Assembly (NCBI RefSeq): GCF_032190615.1
Contig: NZ_JAVLAT010000001.1
Location: forward strand, 434,001 to 498,000
Origin: Brucella pseudogrignonensis
GTDB lineage: Bacteria > Pseudomonadota > Alphaproteobacteria > Rhizobiales > Rhizobiaceae
Direction: 5' to 3'
Length of the DNA: 64,000 bases
Position numbers and translations under genes: made by a program. Below are positions 26,849 to 38,613 of the stretch, piece after piece (the first letter of the stretch is position 1; each line of letters begins with the position of its first letter). The notes below the pieces were generated by a model. The model did no database searches. It had not been told where the DNA came from and was given only the letters and a program-made list of their open reading frames with translations.

Positions 26849-26882
26849 AAAAGCCGGAGTTTACTCCGGCTTTCCTTTTTCC
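26849..26882. terminator. Shared intrinsic terminator of uvrD and the CreA gene
   Basis: GCCGGAGT (26853-26860) and ACTCCGGC (26863-26870) form an 8-bp stem. T-rich tracts follow on both strands, TTTCCTTTTT on plus and TTTTTTG on minus. The stop codon of the convergent CreA gene lies in the loop. Confidence 0.88.
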
Positions 26883-27361
26883 CAGGTCACATCACCCTTG
26901 AACAGCGGAACGGTCGATAGCGATGTCTTAGCCGATCCATCCTGAACTTGTGTCGCATGGGCGAGATAAAGAAGCGTATTGTTCTTCTGGTCATAGATAC
27001 GGGTGATAACCAGCTTTTTCCAGATCAGACTGGTGCGCTCCGCAAAGACCCGCTCACCGCCCTTACCAAGCTTAATGTCGCCGATGGTAATGGGGCCGGA
27101 CTGCTCGCAGGAAATCGATGCATTAGACGGGTTTTCGAACCAGTTGCCCTTCTGCAAACGATCGATAACACCCCGCGAAAACGATGCCAGATAGCAGGTT
27201 ACACCCTGCACCTTCGGATCCTGAACTGCATCAATTGCTATGTCATTGCCGAGCCAGTCAACACCGACCTTGCCAACTTCTTCAGCCGATACGGCAGCAG
27301 AAGCGCCGAGCAAAAGCATGGGCGCGACAAGCAATCCCACGAACCTGTTCATCTTTGACAT
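26861..27361 (-). CDS. creA: CreA family protein
   Basis: The 166-residue protein has a signal peptide (residues 1-26, ending SAAVSAEE) and the family hallmark DPKVQGVTCYLASFSRG. It contains two cysteines (about C57 and C85) which may pair in the periplasm. CreA was named from the E. coli cre locus but its role is unknown. Here it is a stand-alone gene, convergent with uvrD. Confidence 0.85.
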   Translation of the reverse strand: MSKMNRFVGLLVAPMLLLGASAAVSAEEVGKVGVDWLGNDIAIDAVQDPKVQGVTCYLASFSRGVIDRLQKGNWFENPSNASISCEQSGPITIGDIKLGKGGERVFAERTSLIWKKLVITRIYDQKNNTLLYLAHATQVQDGSAKTSLSTVPLFKGDVTWEKGKPE

Positions 27362-27428
27362 TCGATCTCTCCAACAACTTCATTCTCAAAGGTGGAGTAG
27401 CAAATCAGGCATTGCAAGAGAGCAAGCC

Positions 27429-28061
27429 TCAACCGCCCCATTTTTCCAAAAACGCTTCGATTTCAAACGTCTGAATATCAGGAATTGCTTCATAAAGTTT
27501 TTCTACCGGCCAATCCCACCAGCACAGAGCCAGCAATCGATTCACGATGGCATCATCAAAGCGTTTTCGGATGATACGAGCCGGCACACCGCCGACGATA
27601 CGATAAGGCGCCACATCTTTCGTCACAACAGCATTGGCGCCGATCACCGCACCATGACCAATATTGACGCCGGGCGTGATCACCGCGCCATGGCCAATCC
27701 AGACATCATTGCCGATTGTCACGCGTTTGGCCTGTCGCCTTTCACGGAACGCACTGTCCACGCCTAGATAGCGAAAATATTCATTCGGGCGATAGCTCAC
27801 CTTATGGGTCGTCAGCCGCTCCATCGGGTGCTCAAGCGCATTAATCCGTACATTGGAGGCAATTGAGCAGAACTTACCAATCTCAGCGTAAATGCCTTCA
27901 CTGTTGCGCTCCAGATAGGTGAAGTCCCCAACCGTCACTTCGCGCAGTATTACACGCTCACCAATGTCAGCATAGCGTCCCAACTTGGAGCTTTTCAGCT
28001 GTGCAGTCGAATGAATGCGCGGTTCACTATTCTGCAAACGAAGGTCTTCGCCCTGCGTCAT
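27429..28061 (-). CDS. Hexapeptide-repeat acetyltransferase (phosphonate-associated family type)
   Basis: A 210-residue left-handed beta-helix acyltransferase. The sequence EIGKFCSIASNVRINALEHP and VTIGNDVWIGHGAVITPGVNIG give the LbetaH coil pattern, and DVAPYRIVGGVPARIIRKRF is the xenobiotic/chloramphenicol acetyltransferase-type end. The pattern is closest to the hexapeptide transferases found near phosphonate genes (TIGR03308-like). No phn genes are present here, so the substrate is open. Confidence 0.82.
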   Translation of the reverse strand: MTQGEDLRLQNSEPRIHSTAQLKSSKLGRYADIGERVILREVTVGDFTYLERNSEGIYAEIGKFCSIASNVRINALEHPMERLTTHKVSYRPNEYFRYLGVDSAFRERRQAKRVTIGNDVWIGHGAVITPGVNIGHGAVIGANAVVTKDVAPYRIVGGVPARIIRKRFDDAIVNRLLALCWWDWPVEKLYEAIPDIQTFEIEAFLEKWGG

Positions 28062-28223
28062 TTCAAAACTTTCTGAAATCTTTGTACTCTGCTAGACTGT
28101 ATCTATCGTTTCAACATAAGATGCGCTCGATAAATAGGCGCTTTCCTATTGCATAACGATGTAAACATTAAATAGCGTTCTTATCTGCGATAAATGCAAA
28201 ACAAAATTCAAGGCTGACCGGAC

Positions 28224-28814
28224 ATGAAAAAATTCCTGCCCATCTTCATCTTCGCCTTCATCATTGTGATTGTTGGCGCTGCAGGCTTCAATATGATCCG
28301 TGATCGTAATTCCGCCGATCAGCCTTTCGGTGGTCCGTTCAATCTCGTGGCCATGGATGGCAAGCCTTTCACTGAAAAAGAACTGCGCGACACACCTTCA
28401 GTGGTTTTCTTTGGCTTCACCCATTGTCCTGATGTGTGCCCAACGACGCTTTATGAACTGGACGGATACTTCAAACAGCTTGGACCAGAAGCATCTGATA
28501 TTAAAGCTTATTTCATTTCCGTTGACCCTGAACGCGACACACAGGAAATCATGAAAACCTATGTGAGCAACGTATCAGACCGCATTATCGGCGTGACCGG
28601 AACACCTGAAAACGTTGCGGACATGGTGAAGTCCTATCACATCTACGCCAAGAAGGTTCTGACCGAAGACGGCGAATATACAATGGATCACACGGCTTCG
28701 GTTTTCCTTCTCGATAAGGGTGGCCGCTTCCGTGGAACGATCGCCTATCAGGAGAACCCAGATACTGCTCTGGAAAAGTTGAAGAATCTGGCCAAAGGCC
28801 GCACAAACGGGTAA
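28224..28814 (+). CDS. SCO1/SenC family copper protein
   Basis: A 196-residue thioredoxin-fold protein with one N-terminal membrane anchor (residues 4-22). The copper ligands are C68 and C72 in HCPDVCPTT and H156 in MDHTASVF. It delivers copper to the CuA site of cytochrome c oxidase or keeps its cysteines reduced. No oxidase genes are nearby. prmA follows after 36 bp. Confidence 0.93.
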   Translation: MKKFLPIFIFAFIIVIVGAAGFNMIRDRNSADQPFGGPFNLVAMDGKPFTEKELRDTPSVVFFGFTHCPDVCPTTLYELDGYFKQLGPEASDIKAYFISVDPERDTQEIMKTYVSNVSDRIIGVTGTPENVADMVKSYHIYAKKVLTEDGEYTMDHTASVFLLDKGGRFRGTIAYQENPDTALEKLKNLAKGRTNG

Positions 28815-28850
28815 ACAAAGCTTCCAATTCGATTTGAGAGCTTATTATCC

Positions 28851-29708
28851 ATGCCCCAATCACGACTCTTCTTTTCGGCTGACAAGACGGAAGCCGAACG
28901 AATCTATGACATCATCGAACAAGCATTTGAGGATGAAGCCTTCCCGATTGCGATTACTGAGATCGATGAAGACCGTCAGATTTTCGAAGTTTCCGTCTAT
29001 ACCGAAGATGGAGCGGATGAACTTGCAGCGCGCATAGACGCGCTGGTAGGTGCTGGCAAATTTGAAACTGAAGAACTGCCAGACATTGACTGGGTCACAC
29101 ACTCGCTCTCAGTTTTGAAGCCCGTTCGGGCAGGTCGTTTCTTTGTGCATGGCTCGCATGATAGCGACAAGCTGCAAGCCGATGATATTCCGATTTTGAT
29201 TGATGCTGGCCTTGCTTTCGGCACCGGTCATCATGGCACCACGTCGGGTTGCCTCGAAATGCTTGAGGAAGTTGTTGAGCGCGAGCACCCAACCAATGCG
29301 CTTGATCTTGGTACCGGCTCGGCTGTTCTGGCCATTGCCATTGCCAAGCTTGCACCAATCCCGGTTCTCGCTACCGATATCGATCCAATCGCCGTTACGG
29401 TTGCCGCTGAAAACACAGTCCTCAACGGCGTGAGCGAACATGTCGTCACAGCGACTGCCGAAGGCTTTGATCATGCGATCTTCCGTTCCTACACACCGTT
29501 TGATCTGATCGTCGCCAATATTCTCGCAAACCCGCTGATGGAACTCGCACCGGCACTGAAATCACATCTGGCACCAAGCGGCTCAATCATCCTGTCTGGC
29601 ATTCTCGACAGCCAGCACGACATGGTGCTTGCCGCCTATCAGGCGCAGGGGCTAACCCATCAGAAAACCTTCCATCGCGAAGGTTGGGTCACGATTCACC
29701 TGAAGTAA
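28851..29708 (+). CDS. prmA: Ribosomal protein L11 methyltransferase
   Basis: A 285-residue SAM-dependent methyltransferase. The N-terminal L11-recognition domain covers about residues 1-100. The catalytic domain holds [40 protein letters not shown] and [14 protein letters not shown] (the NxxxxP-type motif). It methylates several sites of ribosomal protein L11. It lies 32 bp ahead of the aminopeptidase gene. Confidence 0.95.
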   Translation: MPQSRLFFSADKTEAERIYDIIEQAFEDEAFPIAITEIDEDRQIFEVSVYTEDGADELAARIDALVGAGKFETEELPDIDWVTHSLSVLKPVRAGRFFVHGSHDSDKLQADDIPILIDAGLAFGTGHHGTTSGCLEMLEEVVEREHPTNALDLGTGSAVLAIAIAKLAPIPVLATDIDPIAVTVAAENTVLNGVSEHVVTATAEGFDHAIFRSYTPFDLIVANILANPLMELAPALKSHLAPSGSIILSGILDSQHDMVLAAYQAQGLTHQKTFHREGWVTIHLK

Positions 29709-29740
29709 TAGCTTTCCATTATTTATTGCGAGTTACGCTC

Positions 29741-31567
29741 ATGGCTTTTCAGACTTTTGATGTAACCACCGATCCGGCCAATGGTGCGCCACGTGTCGCC
29801 AGATTGCACGAAAAGCTTGTCGAACAGGGGCTCGACGGCTTCCTCGTTCCGCGTGCCGATGAGCATCAGGGCGAATATGTGCCGCCCCGCGCGCAGCGCC
29901 TTGGCTGGCTGACAGGTTTTACCGGTTCGGCAGGTGCAGCACTGGTCCTCAAAGATAAGGCCTATATTTTCATCGATGGTCGCTATGAGTTGCAGGTTCG
30001 CAATCAGACGGATGGTAACGTGTTTTCTTATGAAAGCCTTGTCACCAATCCACCTGCAAGCTGGCTCGCAGAAAATGGCAAGGGTCTCACGATTGGTTTC
30101 GATCCGTGGTTGCACACGATTTCCGAAGCCTCCGCTCTCCGCGATGCTTTGGAAAAACAGGGCGGAAAGCTGGTGCCGGTTGCACATAATCTGGTTGATC
30201 TCATCTGGGATGACCAGCCGGAAGCCCCACTTGCGCCGGTCACTATTCAGCCAGCCCGTTTCTCGGGCCACGAGGCTGAAGACAAAATCAAGGAAATGCA
30301 AAAAGCCGTGGCCGCAACGGGTGCAAGTGCCACTGTGCTGACCGATCCGTCATCGGTTGCCTGGGTATTCAATATCCGTGGCAAGGACGTCTCCAACACG
30401 CCGCTGCCATTGAGCTTTGCCATCATTCCGGCAGAGGGAGAGCCGGAACTCTTCATCGACGAGCGCAAGCTCGCCATTGAACCCCGCGCCTATCTCACGC
30501 AGCTTGCGAAACTCTGCGATCCCGCAAAGCTTGAAGGCCATTTGAGTGCGCGCGCAGCGAACGGCGAAACGATTCTGCTCGATCCCGCACTGGCTGCGGA
30601 AAAGCTTCGTCTTGCGGTAGAAACTGCTGGTGGCCATGTCATTCATGGCAAAGACCCTGCCCGCCTGCCTCGCGCCATCAAAAACAAGGCAGAGCTTGAC
30701 GGTTCCCGCGCAGCGCACGAGCGCGATGGGGTGGCCATGGTCAATTTCCTGTCATGGCTTGATGGCGAAAAGCCCGGCACAGTTGATGAAATCTCAGCAG
30801 CGCAAAAGCTGGAACAAAGCCGCGACAAGGCTGGCCGCGACTTCCAGATGCCGCTTGAGGATATTTCATTTGATTCGATCTCCGGTGCAGGTCCAGACGG
30901 CGCAATCATCCACTACCGCGTCAACACGGATACAAACCGCAAGCTCAACGATGGTGAGCTTTATCTGATTGATTCCGGCGCGCAATATCGTGATGGCACA
31001 ACGGATATAACCCGCACGGTTGCTATCGGCACCACCACACCAGAAACGATACGCTCTTTCACGCTTGTGCTAAAGGGCATGATCGCTATCACCACCGCAC
31101 GCTTCCCAAAAGGCACTCGCGGACAGGACATTGATGTGCTGGCACGTATCGCGTTGTGGAAAAAAGGTTTCGACTATGCACATGGTACGGGTCACGGCGT
31201 CGGCAGCTATTTGTCGGTTCATGAAGGACCCCAGAGCATTTCAAAGAAAGGCGTGCAGGAGCTTTTGCCTGGCATGATCCTTTCCAACGAACCGGGCTAT
31301 TACAAGCCGGGCGCTTACGGCATCCGCATTGAAAACCTGATCATCGTGAAAGAAGCGGAAGTGCCAGCAGGCGGCGAGCTTCCGATGATGAGCTTTGAAA
31401 CGCTCACCTTCTGCCCAATCGACCGCCGCCTGATCGACAAATCACTGCTCACGCAGGAAGAACTGGACTGGCTGAATGCCTATCATGCGAGCGTGCGTGA
31501 GAAGCTTATCAGCCATCTCGATGATGCACAGGCCAAGTGGCTCGAAGCAGCAACCGCCCCGCTTTAA
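29741..31567 (+). CDS. Aminopeptidase P family metallopeptidase (M24B)
   Basis: A 608-residue Xaa-Pro aminopeptidase of the long type, with two N-terminal creatinase-like domains, the pita-bread M24 domain and a C-terminal extension. Metal-site motifs are LIDSGAQYRDGTTDITRT (two Asp), AHGTGHGVGSYLSVHEG (His), ILSNEPGYY and IRIENL (two Glu). The ATG at 29741 is used; the longer frame from 29684 would run into prmA. Its last 4 bases overlap the end of the convergent azlD-like gene. Confidence 0.92.
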   Translation: MAFQTFDVTTDPANGAPRVARLHEKLVEQGLDGFLVPRADEHQGEYVPPRAQRLGWLTGFTGSAGAALVLKDKAYIFIDGRYELQVRNQTDGNVFSYESLVTNPPASWLAENGKGLTIGFDPWLHTISEASALRDALEKQGGKLVPVAHNLVDLIWDDQPEAPLAPVTIQPARFSGHEAEDKIKEMQKAVAATGASATVLTDPSSVAWVFNIRGKDVSNTPLPLSFAIIPAEGEPELFIDERKLAIEPRAYLTQLAKLCDPAKLEGHLSARAANGETILLDPALAAEKLRLAVETAGGHVIHGKDPARLPRAIKNKAELDGSRAAHERDGVAMVNFLSWLDGEKPGTVDEISAAQKLEQSRDKAGRDFQMPLEDISFDSISGAGPDGAIIHYRVNTDTNRKLNDGELYLIDSGAQYRDGTTDITRTVAIGTTTPETIRSFTLVLKGMIAITTARFPKGTRGQDIDVLARIALWKKGFDYAHGTGHGVGSYLSVHEGPQSISKKGVQELLPGMILSNEPGYYKPGAYGIRIENLIIVKEAEVPAGGELPMMSFETLTFCPIDRRLIDKSLLTQEELDWLNAYHASVREKLISHLDDAQAKWLEAATAPL

Positions 31568-31863
31568 ACCGGAAAGAAATGGCGCAGCGCGACCAAAAGC
31601 GCTGCGCCTGCAAAAAACATTGTCATCATGCTAACCCGTAATGACAACAACACGCAGAAAACCAGTACCAGCAATTCGCGCCAGCCATGATCCGATGCAG
31701 GCGCTGCAACAATTGCGGTCAGAACAGCCGCAGGCACAGCATTCAGCGCTGCTTCAACGCGATAATGCACACGCTCAAAACGCGATAAAATCAAGTGTCC
31801 GCCAAAGCGGGTAATATAAGTGCATAATGCGCCCGCAAGAATGATCCAGATCGTCGTAGACAT
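31564..31863 (-). CDS. AzlD family small subunit of branched-chain amino acid exporter
   Basis: A 99-residue protein with three or four hydrophobic helices and the family pattern GALCTYITRFGGHLIL near the start and NAVPAAVLTAIVA in the middle. It works with the AzlC-type protein encoded 3 bp upstream; such pairs export branched-chain or other hydrophobic amino acids. Confidence 0.88.
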   Translation of the reverse strand: MSTTIWIILAGALCTYITRFGGHLILSRFERVHYRVEAALNAVPAAVLTAIVAAPASDHGWRELLVLVFCVLLSLRVSMMTMFFAGAALLVALRHFFPV

Positions 31864-31866
31864 GAT

Positions 31867-32589
31867 CTATGCCTTCCCTTCTTGCGGCTTTGCGAGAACA
31901 GCGGCCAACACAACTCCGCCCATAGCGCCGAGCGTCACATGCCATGGCGAACCGACGAACTTGTAAGCCGCCACTGCGCAAACAGCACTGACGATAACAA
32001 CGGGCCACCAGTGTTCACGATGACGAAAACTCATCACCATTCCAAGGAAATAGATTGGCAGCAGAAAGTCGATGCCCAGCGCATAAGGATCAGAAATCAG
32101 ATTGCCAAACAGCGCACCAATAAGCGTCTCGATCAGCCAGCAGACATAAATCGTGAGGCCAAGCCCCATATACCATGCGAAGCTGATTTTGCGGCCCGCC
32201 TCTGCGCGAATTTCAACTTCAGCATATTGCGGATCGACCAGCAGAAAGAACGCAACGGCCTTTTGCATGAAGGTGAAATGACGAATACGTCGCCCAACAG
32301 TTGCCGAATATAGTACATGGCGGAAATTGACCGCGAAAATCGACAGCACAATCATCCATGGCGCGATTTTCTGGCCGAAAAGATCAAGTCCAACCATCTG
32401 GCTGGCACCTGCATAGATCGTTCCACTCATGAAGATGGCTTCAACAATGGTAAAGCCGTTGTCTATAGCCACCGCACCAAACAACAAACCGAACGGCGCG
32501 CCAGCCGCAACGATAGGCACTCCACGCTTGACGCCCACCCAGAAATCATGATGCACTGACGCCGGTGCTGGCCGAAAACCCTGATCCAC
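31867..32589 (-). CDS. AzlC family branched-chain amino acid export permease
   Basis: A 240-residue membrane protein with about 7 helices and the family motifs VKRGVPIVAAGAPFGLLFGA and GTIYAGASQMVGLDLF. The GTG at 32589 is the likely start, since GAGGAG lies 8 bases ahead; a GTG at 32598 in frame would overlap that site. With AzlD it should form the exporter. No Lrp-like regulator is next to it. Confidence 0.88.
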   Translation of the reverse strand: MDQGFRPAPASVHHDFWVGVKRGVPIVAAGAPFGLLFGAVAIDNGFTIVEAIFMSGTIYAGASQMVGLDLFGQKIAPWMIVLSIFAVNFRHVLYSATVGRRIRHFTFMQKAVAFFLLVDPQYAEVEIRAEAGRKISFAWYMGLGLTIYVCWLIETLIGALFGNLISDPYALGIDFLLPIYFLGMVMSFRHREHWWPVVIVSAVCAVAAYKFVGSPWHVTLGAMGGVVLAAVLAKPQEGKA

Positions 32590-32684
32590 GAATATCACTC
32601 CTCACTCATGGAGTGCTTAGAGAATTTCAGACCAAGTTGAAATCAATTTTCGATAAAAATCATACTATTAGAATATACGCGCAG

Positions 32685-32724
32685 CATTTCAGCATCACTG
32701 ATAAAAACCAGTGATGCTGAAATG
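32685..32724. repeat. Perfect 16-bp inverted repeat behind the DUF2461 gene
   Basis: CATTTCAGCATCACTG (32685-32700) and its exact reverse complement (32709-32724) flank an 8-base loop, ATAAAAAC. No T run follows on either strand. It starts 2 bp from the stop codon of the DUF2461 gene. It may stabilise the 3' end of the long minus-strand transcript or be a protein site. Confidence 0.75.
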
Positions 32725-32726
32725 AA

Positions 32727-33433
32727 TTATTCTGATGCTTGTGGAACTGTGCCCTCAATCTTCTTGATCCAGTCTATCAGCGGTCGGGACTGGTCAGCAA
32801 ACTTGACCAGCCTGTCAGCAATATCCGCGCGGGTGATGCTCTCCGGGTCAATTTCCATGCGAACAGCAAAATGCCTATTACGAATACCCTCAAGAAGATC
32901 AGCATCAGTGACAGTTTCAAAACCGCGTGGGGTCCGCTTCAGACGCTCGTGATCACTGATCTGCAAGCCGCTTTTCTTGAGCTTTGCCACAACCGCGCGA
33001 TATTCGTCTGGCTTCTCGACAATTGACTCGCGGATAGCCTGAAGCAGCTCTTTCTTCGGCCCCCACCAGGCCACACCGGCATAGCAATCACGAATGCCCG
33101 GCAGACCAATACAAACATAAAAGCAGCCGCTTTCATCCCACTTCGTGCCGGAATTGGACAGAAGCGCCGACAAGTGCCGGTTATAGGGCGCTTTATCATG
33201 AGAAAACCGCGTGTCCCGCTTAATGCGGAACTGCGATTTCACCCGGTCACCCTTGAAAGGTAACCCCGCCTTCTCGAAGCGAGCCGTCAGTTCTTCAATC
33301 AGATCGCCAAGCGGCTCCTTCAGATGCTCTTCAAACAGGTCCTTGTTTTCAACGAACCACTCACGGTTCTGATGAAAATCAAGCGCTTTGAGGAATGGAA
33401 TAGCCTTGTCGCCAAAACCTTTGAACGGAGCCA

Positions 33434-33434
<1 letters not shown>
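32727..33434 (-). CDS. DUF2461 family protein
   Basis: A 235-residue soluble protein matching the DUF2461/TIGR02453 family: FLKALDFHQNREWFVENKDL at the start, DTRFSHDKAPYNRHLSA in the middle and GCFYVCIGLPG later. The function is unknown. The ATG at 33434 overlaps the ligA stop codon as TGATG and has GAGAGGG just ahead, so it is translationally coupled to ligA. The longer in-frame start at 33461 would sit inside ligA. Confidence 0.88.
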
Positions 33435-35656
<2,222 letters not shown>

Positions 35657-35697
35657 CTACGAAAACAGCAAGTCGCACACAGACTGCTGACAACAGT

Positions 35698-37377
35698 TTA
35701 AATTGCTAGTGCACTGTTCTCGGCCAGCAAACGTTCCGCCGCTGCGCGTGCTTCATCGGTAATGCTGGCACCGGCCAGCATACGTGCGATTTCTTCCTGC
35801 CGCTCATCGACACCAATCGAACGGATCGACGTGGACATGCGATCTTCATTGGTCGCGGATTTGGCAATCAGGAAATGCGTTGAAGCGCGCGCGGCTACCT
35901 GCGGTGCATGCGTCACCGATAGAACCTGCACACGCGATGAAAGACGCGCCAAGCGCTGCCCAATCGCATCGGCAACTGCTCCACCTACCCCCGTATCGAT
36001 CTCATCGAACACAAGTGTCGGTGCCGAACCGCGATCAGCAAGCGCCACCTTCAGCGCAAGCAGGAAGCGAGAAAGTTCACCACCCGATGCAACCTTCATC
36101 ATCGGGCCAGCGCGCGTACCCGGATTGGTGCGAACCCAATATTCAACCGTATCAATGCCTTCGGCAGCACGCGCATTTATATCCGTCGTCATTTCGACGA
36201 TAAACTCAGCACGCTCAAGCTTCAGCGCCGGAAGCTCGGCCATGACAGCGGCTTTAAGATGCTCAGCTGTATACGTACGGCGTTCAGACAGAGCCTTGGC
36301 AGCGGCATCATAAGACGCACGGGTTTCTGTGGCTTGTGCTTCAAGCTTAATCAGCTTTTCTGCTCCGGCATCAAGATCAGCAAGATCGGCATCCATCTTG
36401 TCCCGCAAAGCTGGCAAGCCTTCGACTGCAACCGAATATTTGCGCGCGGCGGCTCTTAAAGCAAACAACCGCTCCTCGACTTGCTCCAGCACACGCGGAT
36501 CAAAATCAATCTCGCGCATGGCATGATCAATACCATCCTGTGCAAGTGCTAGGTGATTGAGTGCTTCATCAATCGCCTTACAAACGGGCTCAAGAAGATG
36601 CGGCGCTTCCGGGATTTTACGCTCTAACCGACGCACGAGGCTTGCAAGTGTCGGCACTGGCGAACCATTCCCTGACAACAACTCACCTGCTTCATTCACG
36701 TCACCGGCAATCTTTTCTGATTTCATCATGATCGCACGGCGTTCAGCGAGCTCCTCTTCTTCGCCCGGCTGCGGATCAAGTTTGGTCAGTTCTTCGACTG
36801 ACGACCGCAGATAGTCACCTTCGCGCTCAGCCTGTTCGACACGCGCACGATGCTTCGACAATGCACTTTCTGCGTCGCGCCATGCTTTATAGCGCTCGCG
36901 AACAGTGGTGGCTTCAGCATCGAGACCGCCAAAAGCATCCAGCAATGTACGATGAAGATCGGTATCAATCAGCGCACGATCATCATGCTGACCGTGAATT
37001 TCAACGAGACGCTTGCCGAGTTCGCGCAGCAGCGCGACGCTTGCCGCCTGATCATTGATGAAAACACGAGTGCGGCCGTCCCCCATCTGGAGGCGGCGCA
37101 GGATAACGTCGCCGTCATCATCAAAACCATTTTCACTTAAGAATTTACGTGCCGGATGGCCACCCGGCACATCAAACACGGCAGTCACCTGCCCCTGATC
37201 CGCACCATGACGCACTAGAGAAGCGTCGCCGCGCGCACCAAGTGCGAGCGACAACGAATCAAGCAGGATTGATTTGCCTGCACCTGTCTCGCCCGTAAGC
37301 ACGGACAAGCCGGTCTTGAACTCGATGTCGAGCCTTTCAATCAGAACAATATCGCGGATCGACAGGTGCGACAGCAT
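35698..37377 (-). CDS. recN: DNA repair protein RecN
   Basis: A 559-residue SMC-like ATPase for double-strand break repair. Walker A is GETGAGKS (29-36). The ABC signature region is SGGELSRFLLALK, and Walker B is LVFDEIDTGVGG. Long helices around residues 150-370 form the coiled-coil arm. It follows bamD by 12 bp. Confidence 0.96.
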   Translation of the reverse strand: MLSHLSIRDIVLIERLDIEFKTGLSVLTGETGAGKSILLDSLSLALGARGDASLVRHGADQGQVTAVFDVPGGHPARKFLSENGFDDDGDVILRRLQMGDGRTRVFINDQAASVALLRELGKRLVEIHGQHDDRALIDTDLHRTLLDAFGGLDAEATTVRERYKAWRDAESALSKHRARVEQAEREGDYLRSSVEELTKLDPQPGEEEELAERRAIMMKSEKIAGDVNEAGELLSGNGSPVPTLASLVRRLERKIPEAPHLLEPVCKAIDEALNHLALAQDGIDHAMREIDFDPRVLEQVEERLFALRAAARKYSVAVEGLPALRDKMDADLADLDAGAEKLIKLEAQATETRASYDAAAKALSERRTYTAEHLKAAVMAELPALKLERAEFIVEMTTDINARAAEGIDTVEYWVRTNPGTRAGPMMKVASGGELSRFLLALKVALADRGSAPTLVFDEIDTGVGGAVADAIGQRLARLSSRVQVLSVTHAPQVAARASTHFLIAKSATNEDRMSTSIRSIGVDERQEEIARMLAGASITDEARAAAERLLAENSALAI

Positions 37378-37389
37378 GCAGGTATCGGC

Positions 37390-38250
37390 TTAGTTGCCGC
37401 CCGTGATGAGCGAAGAAGCCTTGGCTAGCCAAGAACCACCGTTTTCGCGCGGTTCAAGACCACCGCTCTGCAACAGCTTGTAGCTATCCTTATACCAACG
37501 GCTATCCGGGAAATTCTTGCCCAAGACAGACGCAGCCATCTGAGCTTCCGACGTCAGACCAAGCGCATAATAGGCTTCGACCAGACGAGCAAGTGCTTCT
37601 TCAACCTGACGGGTGTTGGAGTATTGCTCTACAACCAGGCGGAAACGCTTGATCGCAGCCAGATATTCCTTGCGCTCAAGATAGTAACGACCAACCTGCA
37701 TTTCCTTGCCGGCGAGCTGATCGCGCGCAACACGGATTTTGGTCTTGGCATCGTCAACATATTCGGAATTCGGGAAGCGATCGACCACTTCCTGCATCGC
37801 TGCAATAGCGCGACGGCTTGCAGCCTGATCGCGGGTCACATCAGGAATCTGGCGGAAATAGCTCAAACCGATGATGTAGTATGCATAGGCCGATTCAGGC
37901 GATGTAGGGTAAAGCGTATTGTAACGCTTTGCCATGTTGATCGCTTCTTCGTAATTGCCCTGACGATAATTGGTAAAAGCGGCCATGACGAGCGACTTAC
38001 GCGCCCATTCAGTGTAAGGATGCTGACGATCGACCGCAGCAAACTTCTTAGCAGCTTCGCCCAGACGACCAGCATCGAGGTTCGCAAGACCTTCGTTGTA
38101 AAGCTTATCCGCCGGATCAATCGTCTCAACATATTTGGTCAGATCGATATCGTCGTTTTTGCTGGCACATCCCGCAAGCGGAACAAAAACGGCAAGGGCG
38201 CTGACCATCAGCGCGGTTTTCGTCTTCACCGGGAAATTGGAACTCGTCAT
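37390..38250 (-). CDS. bamD: Outer membrane protein assembly factor BamD
   Basis: A 286-residue lipoprotein of the BAM complex. The signal peptide ends in the lipobox LAGC with C28 as the lipidated residue. Tetratricopeptide repeats cover the mature part (for example [20 protein letters not shown]). The ATG at 38250, with GGAG five bases upstream, is chosen over longer in-frame starts up to 38328. Confidence 0.95.
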   Translation of the reverse strand: MTSSNFPVKTKTALMVSALAVFVPLAGCASKNDDIDLTKYVETIDPADKLYNEGLANLDAGRLGEAAKKFAAVDRQHPYTEWARKSLVMAAFTNYRQGNYEEAINMAKRYNTLYPTSPESAYAYYIIGLSYFRQIPDVTRDQAASRRAIAAMQEVVDRFPNSEYVDDAKTKIRVARDQLAGKEMQVGRYYLERKEYLAAIKRFRLVVEQYSNTRQVEEALARLVEAYYALGLTSEAQMAASVLGKNFPDSRWYKDSYKLLQSGGLEPRENGGSWLAKASSLITGGN

Positions 38251-38613
38251 GCGGTCTCCGGCCATCTGGCAACGTCTTTTCAGTAAGGGCGTAAGCAAAC
38301 AGACTGATCTGTGCTTATTTCCATCCAACTCAATACATCAGCATCAGCACAAAGGTAAACATAGCCGAGGCTGTTTTGGCCGTTCATAAACCACATGCTA
38401 GCGTAATCGGCAATCGTCTAGCTGATCAATCATCAGAAAATGGCATATTCGGAACGGCCTAAGGCATTATCTTTGCAAACCAATTGCTACATCCTCATCC
38501 AATGGCGAGGTCTGGCTGTCACTTCACATACGATACACCGACTCATAGCAAACATGACGTGGCGATCACGGCCCAATTATGGCCATAAACGTCCAGTCCT
38601 TCGCATCACACCC
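38251..38613. other. Gap between lpxC and bamD
   Basis: No convincing gene is seen in these 363 bp. The open frames here are continuations of the antisense of lpxC or bamD. I see no clear terminator behind lpxC. The stretch probably holds the bamD promoter. Confidence 0.5.
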
